DNA of 9,349 bases, from NCBI GenBank assembly GCA_003251955.1, contig QKDV01000044.1:1-9349 (forward strand), given 5' to 3'. The number at the start of each line of letters is the position of its first letter. Position 1 is the stretch's first letter. Source of the DNA: Methanospirillum hungatei (lineage in GTDB: Archaea; Halobacteriota; Methanomicrobia; Methanomicrobiales; Methanospirillaceae). Below the pieces are notes generated by a model, which did no database searches, was not told the DNA's origin, and worked only from the letters and a program-made list of their open reading frames with translations. Below are positions 6,009-9,349 of the stretch, piece after piece. Position numbers and translations under genes: made by a program.

Positions 6009-7220
6009 TTAGAAGAGTTCATCATACTGATGAGACTTCTTTGCTTTTGGAGAAGACCGTTTCTTCCATCCAAAGGATCCTCCGCCGCCTTTCCCGCTTC
6101 CACCTTTACCTCCTCCACGATTCTTAATAAAGAACACAGCTCCGGCAATGATTGCAATTATGATGATAACGATGATGATGGTTGGAAGAATGGATGCAAC
6201 GGTAGTGCCTATGTCAGGACCTGAACTTGCTGGTGTCTGGTTGATCTCATCGTTGAGATTCTGGGTATCATTGAAAACGTCAGTGGCTTTGTTGTATGCA
6301 TCCTCTGCTTTTTGTTTAGCATCTGAATATTTCCCGTCGTCAAAGAGTTCCTGGGCATTGGTTGCATATTCGGCAGCAAATTCGCGCTTTGTAATTATTG
6401 GTGCCAGACGTGGATCTGTCTCCATCTCTTTATCTGTCTTGAAGTATGTGATCCACTCATCTGTCCGGTCAATTGCTTCCTTGGCATCGGCTATGGTCTT
6501 CTGGGCGATACCCATGTCAAGGTATGTATAACCATCCTGAACGTATGTCCCGGCATTATCCATGTAAATCTTTGCATTGGCAAAGGTTTCTTTTGCTGCT
6601 GATTGTAGGGCTGCATTTGCATCTTTTACTTTTTGATCAGCTTTAGATGTGTCAATCCCATCAGCCTTATATTTTGCAATATCATTCTGGAGTGCCTTAA
6701 CTTTTGTTTGCACTGAACTAATGTCTCCGGTTAACTCACCTGGATTTGTAACGAAAGCGGAGACATTCTTAATCTGCTCTTTTACTTTGCTGTTAGCACC
6801 GGTAGTGCTGACACTCAGAATTTCTATCTGCTTGGATGTGTTGACCTTAGGAGCGTTTCCTTTGAGAGTGACCTTCACCTGTTCATCTTTATCTTTGTAT
6901 GAAAGTTCCCATCCGGTGAGGGATAACTGACTTTTACTAGATGCCGGTCTTGGGTTCTCTACACCATCAAGTACTATAACATAGGTCCAGACAGGGTTAT
7001 CCAACTGGGTAGAGAGCAGAATATTTTCGTCACTGGGAAATGTCTCTCCTGCAGTTGAAATGAAGTCAATCTGGAAATCAACAGTTACATTTGTCTTACC
7101 TGATTCGAGATCCCCGGCAGGTTTTACATTGACATATCCCACATCAACCCCTGCCAATACCGGCGAAATTGCTAGTCCTAGAAGTACCAGCACTGAAATA
7201 ATGAATGTTCCAGTCTTCAT
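6009..7220 (-). CDS. Exported bitopic membrane protein with coiled-coil ectodomain and Gly/Lys-rich cytoplasmic tail, coupled to cetZ
   Basis: I do not recognise a named family. The 403-residue product has a signal peptide (residues 1-23, hydrophobic core IISVLVLLGLAI, LAG cleavage region), then a beta-rich domain to about 155 and a helical, probably coiled-coil segment at about 165-330 containing repeated Ala/Lys/Asp-rich helices (for example DDGKYSDAKQKAEDAYNKA). A long hydrophobic helix at 340-366 follows, then KNR, a glycine-rich linker (369-382) and a basic tail. Topology is therefore ectodomain outside, tail inside. Five N-x-S/T sequons are at residues 44, 127, 152, 317 and 327; the last is followed by proline and may not be used. 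ATG 7220 is chosen: it begins a normal signal peptide and lies 7 bases past the cetZ stop, implying translational coupling. A TTG five codons upstream would overlap cetZ by eight bases. The link to CetZ suggests, without proving, a membrane anchor or envelope partner. Confidence 0.82.
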   Translation of the reverse strand: MKTGTFIISVLVLLGLAISPVLAGVDVGYVNVKPAGDLESGKTNVTVDFQIDFISTAGETFPSDENILLSTQLDNPVWTYVIVLDGVENPRPASSKSQLSLTGWELSYKDKDEQVKVTLKGNAPKVNTSKQIEILSVSTTGANSKVKEQIKNVSAFVTNPGELTGDISSVQTKVKALQNDIAKYKADGIDTSKADQKVKDANAALQSAAKETFANAKIYMDNAGTYVQDGYTYLDMGIAQKTIADAKEAIDRTDEWITYFKTDKEMETDPRLAPIITKREFAAEYATNAQELFDDGKYSDAKQKAEDAYNKATDVFNDTQNLNDEINQTPASSGPDIGTTVASILPTIIIVIIIIAIIAGAVFFIKNRGGGKGGSGKGGGGSFGWKKRSSPKAKKSHQYDELF

Positions 7221-7227
7221 GTGTATC

Positions 7228-8409
7228 TCATTCAAACAACGGTTCTATACTCTCATCGAGTTTTATTTTATTCTCTTCAGCAATCCGTTCTGATGTTGCC
7301 TTGGTCTCCTTGGCAATTTCGAGGAGATTAGTGACCCGCGGTGCATCGGCAATAGATGCAAGAAGAACAACCGCTGCAACAAATCTACTTTGAGCGGGGA
7401 AGTCTCCACCTCTCACCTCAACACCAGCTATGTTCTCTTCAACCCAGCTCTTTGCTTTCTCGATACCTTTCCGGTCCAGTTCATCAGGTGGTCCGGCCAC
7501 AAGTACCAGGGCACGACTTGCCGTAGAGTATTCACAGGGAAGAGTCAGCCGTCCAAGCATTGCTCTCCGTACCAGAGACAGGACGCGCGAAGTTCTGTCC
7601 TCACCCATAAGTTTGTCTTCAGGACGTCGCTCCTCTACCTGGTTTCTGCGTAAAACGCGTCCAAGTAGTCCTACCTCTGGTTCAACGGATTGAACTCCCA
7701 CCTCACTGATAGCATACCCGACCGAACTTATGCCTCCTCCTTTGAGTGTGTTGATGATCTCACTAGAATCAACAACCATCTCACCGACATGACCGAGCGA
7801 TCCAACCTCTCCTGCTCTGAAGAGAAGCCCGAATCTGCGAACGACCTCCTCATTCAGCCTGTCAAAAGCACCCTTGATACTTTCGCCTTCATTTTTCCAC
7901 GCACTGTTATCAAAGAGGATGACGTTGTCTGCTTCCTTTACGAGAGTGGCAAGACTTCGTGCTGCATTGTATGAATACAGTCTTCCTTCTTCTGGGGCAG
8001 GAAGTATTGCTAGGACATACACCGGCTCAGTATAGATCTTTTTAAGATGCCTGGCAAGAACGGGTGCACCACCGGAACCGGTACCTCCTCCAAGTCCTGC
8101 AACAATAATGAACGCTTCAGTCTCCCCGATCCCTTTCCGATCGATAGCGTTCATTATGATATCGATCTCATCGAAGGTAATCTGGGCACCGGTGTCGTTG
8201 TCTGTTCCTACTCCATGCCCTTTTACTGTCGTCTGACCGATTAGAACCCGATCTTCAAACTCGAGGTTCTGAAGTCCCATGAGGTCAGTACGAGCGGTAT
8301 TGACTGCAATAGCCCGGAAGCTTCCTCCCGCGGCTCTTTGGTCAAACTCGATGAACTTGTCAACGATTTTGCCTCCTGCCTGACCGAATCCGATAAAGAA
8401 TACTTTCAT
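7228..8409 (-). CDS. cetZ: CetZ-type archaeal tubulin/FtsZ-superfamily GTPase
   Basis: CetZ proteins are cytoplasmic GTP-dependent filament-forming proteins that, in haloarchaea, control cell shape and motility rather than division. This 393-residue protein has the family's length. It shows GFGQAGGKIVD at 7-17 (T1), AVNTARTDL at 35-43 (T2), GHGVGTDND at 64-72 (T3), the tubulin signature GGGTGSG at 107-113 (T4), and LPAPEEGRLYSYNAARS at 136-152. A VDSSEIINTL T7-like loop at 214-223 carries acidic D215 and E218; I recall Glu218 as the residue mutated to Ala in Haloferax CetZ1 studies. The C-terminal domain extends to about 350, followed by a charged helical tail. It lacks the FtsZ NxDxxD T7 form, which argues for CetZ over FtsZ1/2. 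GGTG about 10 bases before ATG 8409 can act as SD. It heads a two-gene operon. Confidence 0.92.
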   Translation of the reverse strand: MKVFFIGFGQAGGKIVDKFIEFDQRAAGGSFRAIAVNTARTDLMGLQNLEFEDRVLIGQTTVKGHGVGTDNDTGAQITFDEIDIIMNAIDRKGIGETEAFIIVAGLGGGTGSGGAPVLARHLKKIYTEPVYVLAILPAPEEGRLYSYNAARSLATLVKEADNVILFDNSAWKNEGESIKGAFDRLNEEVVRRFGLLFRAGEVGSLGHVGEMVVDSSEIINTLKGGGISSVGYAISEVGVQSVEPEVGLLGRVLRRNQVEERRPEDKLMGEDRTSRVLSLVRRAMLGRLTLPCEYSTASRALVLVAGPPDELDRKGIEKAKSWVEENIAGVEVRGGDFPAQSRFVAAVVLLASIADAPRVTNLLEIAKETKATSERIAEENKIKLDESIEPLFE

Positions 8410-8469
8410 TGTGGTTACACCAGTTGCCCTGAGATAATTAGGAACCTTGATATTGCGTACATTTTACGT

Positions 8470-8477
8470 GTATATAC
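8470..8477. promoter_or_regulatory. Palindromic TATA element shared by cetZ and the flavoprotein gene
   Basis: GTATATAC is a perfect palindrome in the 130-base divergent spacer. Read leftwards it would start transcription near 8447, with a leader of about 38 bases before cetZ. Read rightwards it would start near 8500, about 40 bases before the flavoprotein ATG. Both spacings are plausible, so one TATA box could serve both directions. It is the only strong TATA-like sequence in the spacer. Confidence 0.5.
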
Positions 8478-8539
8478 TCAAAAAGCTTCTTCAATAAGCG
8501 CGAAGGGATTAACTAAGGAAGAATGAGCGGAGATTTCAG

Positions 8540-9349
8540 ATGAGGATCGGCATCATTGGTGGAGGACTTGCGGGCCTTGTCGCCGGATATTCACTCGCTG
8601 ATGCCCATGATGTGGTCATTTTTGAGCAGGAACGAGAACTTGGTGGTCTGCTCTCTTCATATCGAAATGAGCGTTATTCAATTGAACGGTTCTATCATCA
8701 CTTCTTCTCTGGTGATACAGCCCTGATGACTTTACTTGATGAACTTGGGCTAACAAGCGAGATTATCTGGTTATCCGGGTCCACTGGTTCGTTTACTGAT
8801 GGGGCTATCCACCCTATGACCACTCCATTTGAGATTCTTCGCTATCCGTATTTGAGTTTAATAGACAAGGCAAAACTTGCTCTGTTTACTAAACAGGCAT
8901 CGCGTATGGATATGGCTCCTCTAGATGATATCACAGCACACGATTTTATCATTTCCAAACTTGGTGAGAAGATATATCATTCATTCTTCGAACCGCTTCT
9001 TAAATCGAAGTTTGGTGAGAATGCTGATCTCGTATCTGCCGCCTGGCTGATTAGTCGTGTGGCTATCAGATCAGATCGCGGAGTGGCTGGAGAGCGTCTT
9101 GGGTACATTAAAGGCGGTTTTTCTGTATTGATCGATCGGCTTTCAGGTGTTGCCCGTGATAAGGGGTGTGCAATCCGTACTGAAGTTCCTGCAACATCCT
9201 TGGCTCAGGTGAGTGTCTCGTCAGGCTCTGGATGGGAGATTAATGGTGAATTTTTTGATCTGGTCATCGGGACCATTAGCCCTCGCAGACTTCAGGAACT
9301 CGGCGTACCTGGAATCTCTTCAATTCCGTACCAGGGAGCAGCATGTCTT
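8540..9349 (+). CDS. FAD-dependent amine-oxidase/protoporphyrinogen-oxidase-like flavoprotein (partial, C-terminus beyond right edge)
   Basis: 270 codons are open to the right edge; full-length relatives are usually about 400-450 residues. The start MRIGIIGGGLAGLVAGYSLA contains the Rossmann GxGxxG-type dinucleotide-binding motif (GGGLAG, 7-12). The end of the second strand is VVIFEQERELGGLLSSY at about 25-41, the GG motif region typical of FAD-binding amine oxidases, protoporphyrinogen oxidases and UDP-galactopyranose mutase-like proteins. IERFYHHFFSGD at about 48-59 and LGYIKGGFSVLIDRL near 190-204 are segments I associate with oxidoreductases found near sugar or envelope gene clusters. No signal peptide or membrane helix is visible. 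The ATG at 8540 is preceded by GCGGAG at 8527-8532, 7 bases away, which fixes the start. It is divergent from cetZ. The substrate is unknown; heme, carotenoid, quinone or nucleotide-sugar chemistry cannot be distinguished from sequence. Confidence 0.85.
   Translation, partial: MRIGIIGGGLAGLVAGYSLADAHDVVIFEQERELGGLLSSYRNERYSIERFYHHFFSGDTALMTLLDELGLTSEIIWLSGSTGSFTDGAIHPMTTPFEILRYPYLSLIDKAKLALFTKQASRMDMAPLDDITAHDFIISKLGEKIYHSFFEPLLKSKFGENADLVSAAWLISRVAIRSDRGVAGERLGYIKGGFSVLIDRLSGVARDKGCAIRTEVPATSLAQVSVSSGSGWEINGEFFDLVIGTISPRRLQELGVPGISSIPYQGAACL

Noticed and set aside
7221..7235. TTG start for the membrane protein overlapping the end of cetZ
   Set aside because: The ATG at 7220 gives a normal signal peptide; TTG is rarer and would add five residues before the positively charged start.
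8338..8526. Plus-strand 62-codon frame antisense to the start of cetZ
   Set aside because: It lies mostly opposite cetZ, lacks an SD, and crosses the divergent promoter.
8523..8543. Six-codon upstream reading frame overlapping the flavoprotein start (ATG ... TGA sharing ATGA)
   Set aside because: It contains the SD of the main gene and has no SD of its own; it is most simply a chance overlap.

Overview
The window reads as archaeal, most likely a methanogen of the order Methanomicrobiales. The evidence is an EF-1alpha-type elongation factor followed directly by archaeal-type ribosomal protein S10, an archaeal-style CobT-like protein next to CobS, a CetZ tubulin homologue, a GT-C membrane protein of the Agl23-like type, SD sequences of the GGAGG/GGTG kind, and TATA-like rather than -10/-35-like promoters. 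The EF-1alpha wording (GHIDHGKS in place of the commoner GHVDHGKS) reminds me of Methanospirillum and relatives. That genus-level guess is from memory, not from a search.

Layout, left to right. (1) Positions 1-1744: two late cobalamin genes face away from each other. These are a CobT-like phosphoribosyltransferase on the minus strand, cut by the left edge, and cobS (adenosylcobinamide-GDP ribazoletransferase) on the plus strand. They supply the two ends of lower-ligand assembly: alpha-ribazole phosphate formation and its joining to the corrin ring. (2) Positions 1747-2052, minus: an unrecognised 101-residue protein with a Cys-x2-Cys-x2-Cys core. It converges on cobS with only two bases between the stop codons and has a promoter that would give a nearly leaderless mRNA. 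(3) Positions 2250-3865, plus: a translation pair, EF-1alpha (tuf) and S10 (rpsJ), with its own promoter, a strong SD and a hairpin/T-tract terminator. The rest of the archaeal str cluster is not upstream. (4) Positions 3866-4181: a 316-base A+T-rich gap with a perfect 16-bp palindrome and the terminator, but no gene. (5) Positions 4182-5774, plus: a multi-pass GT-C membrane protein of the Agl23-like family.

(6) Positions 6009-8409, minus: a two-gene operon. The first gene is cetZ. The second starts 8 bases after the cetZ stop and encodes a secreted, coiled-coil, bitopic membrane protein with a Gly/Lys-rich cytoplasmic tail. This is the most interesting unit in the window: a tubulin-like cytoskeletal GTPase translationally coupled to a possible membrane partner. 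(7) Position 8540 to the right edge, plus: an FAD-dependent amine-oxidase-type flavoprotein, cut by the edge, divergent from cetZ across a shared palindromic TATA element.

All genes appear intact apart from the two cut by the window edges. I see no insertion sequence, CRISPR array, tRNA or rRNA. The region looks like ordinary core chromosome with two or three uncharacterised genes of interest.
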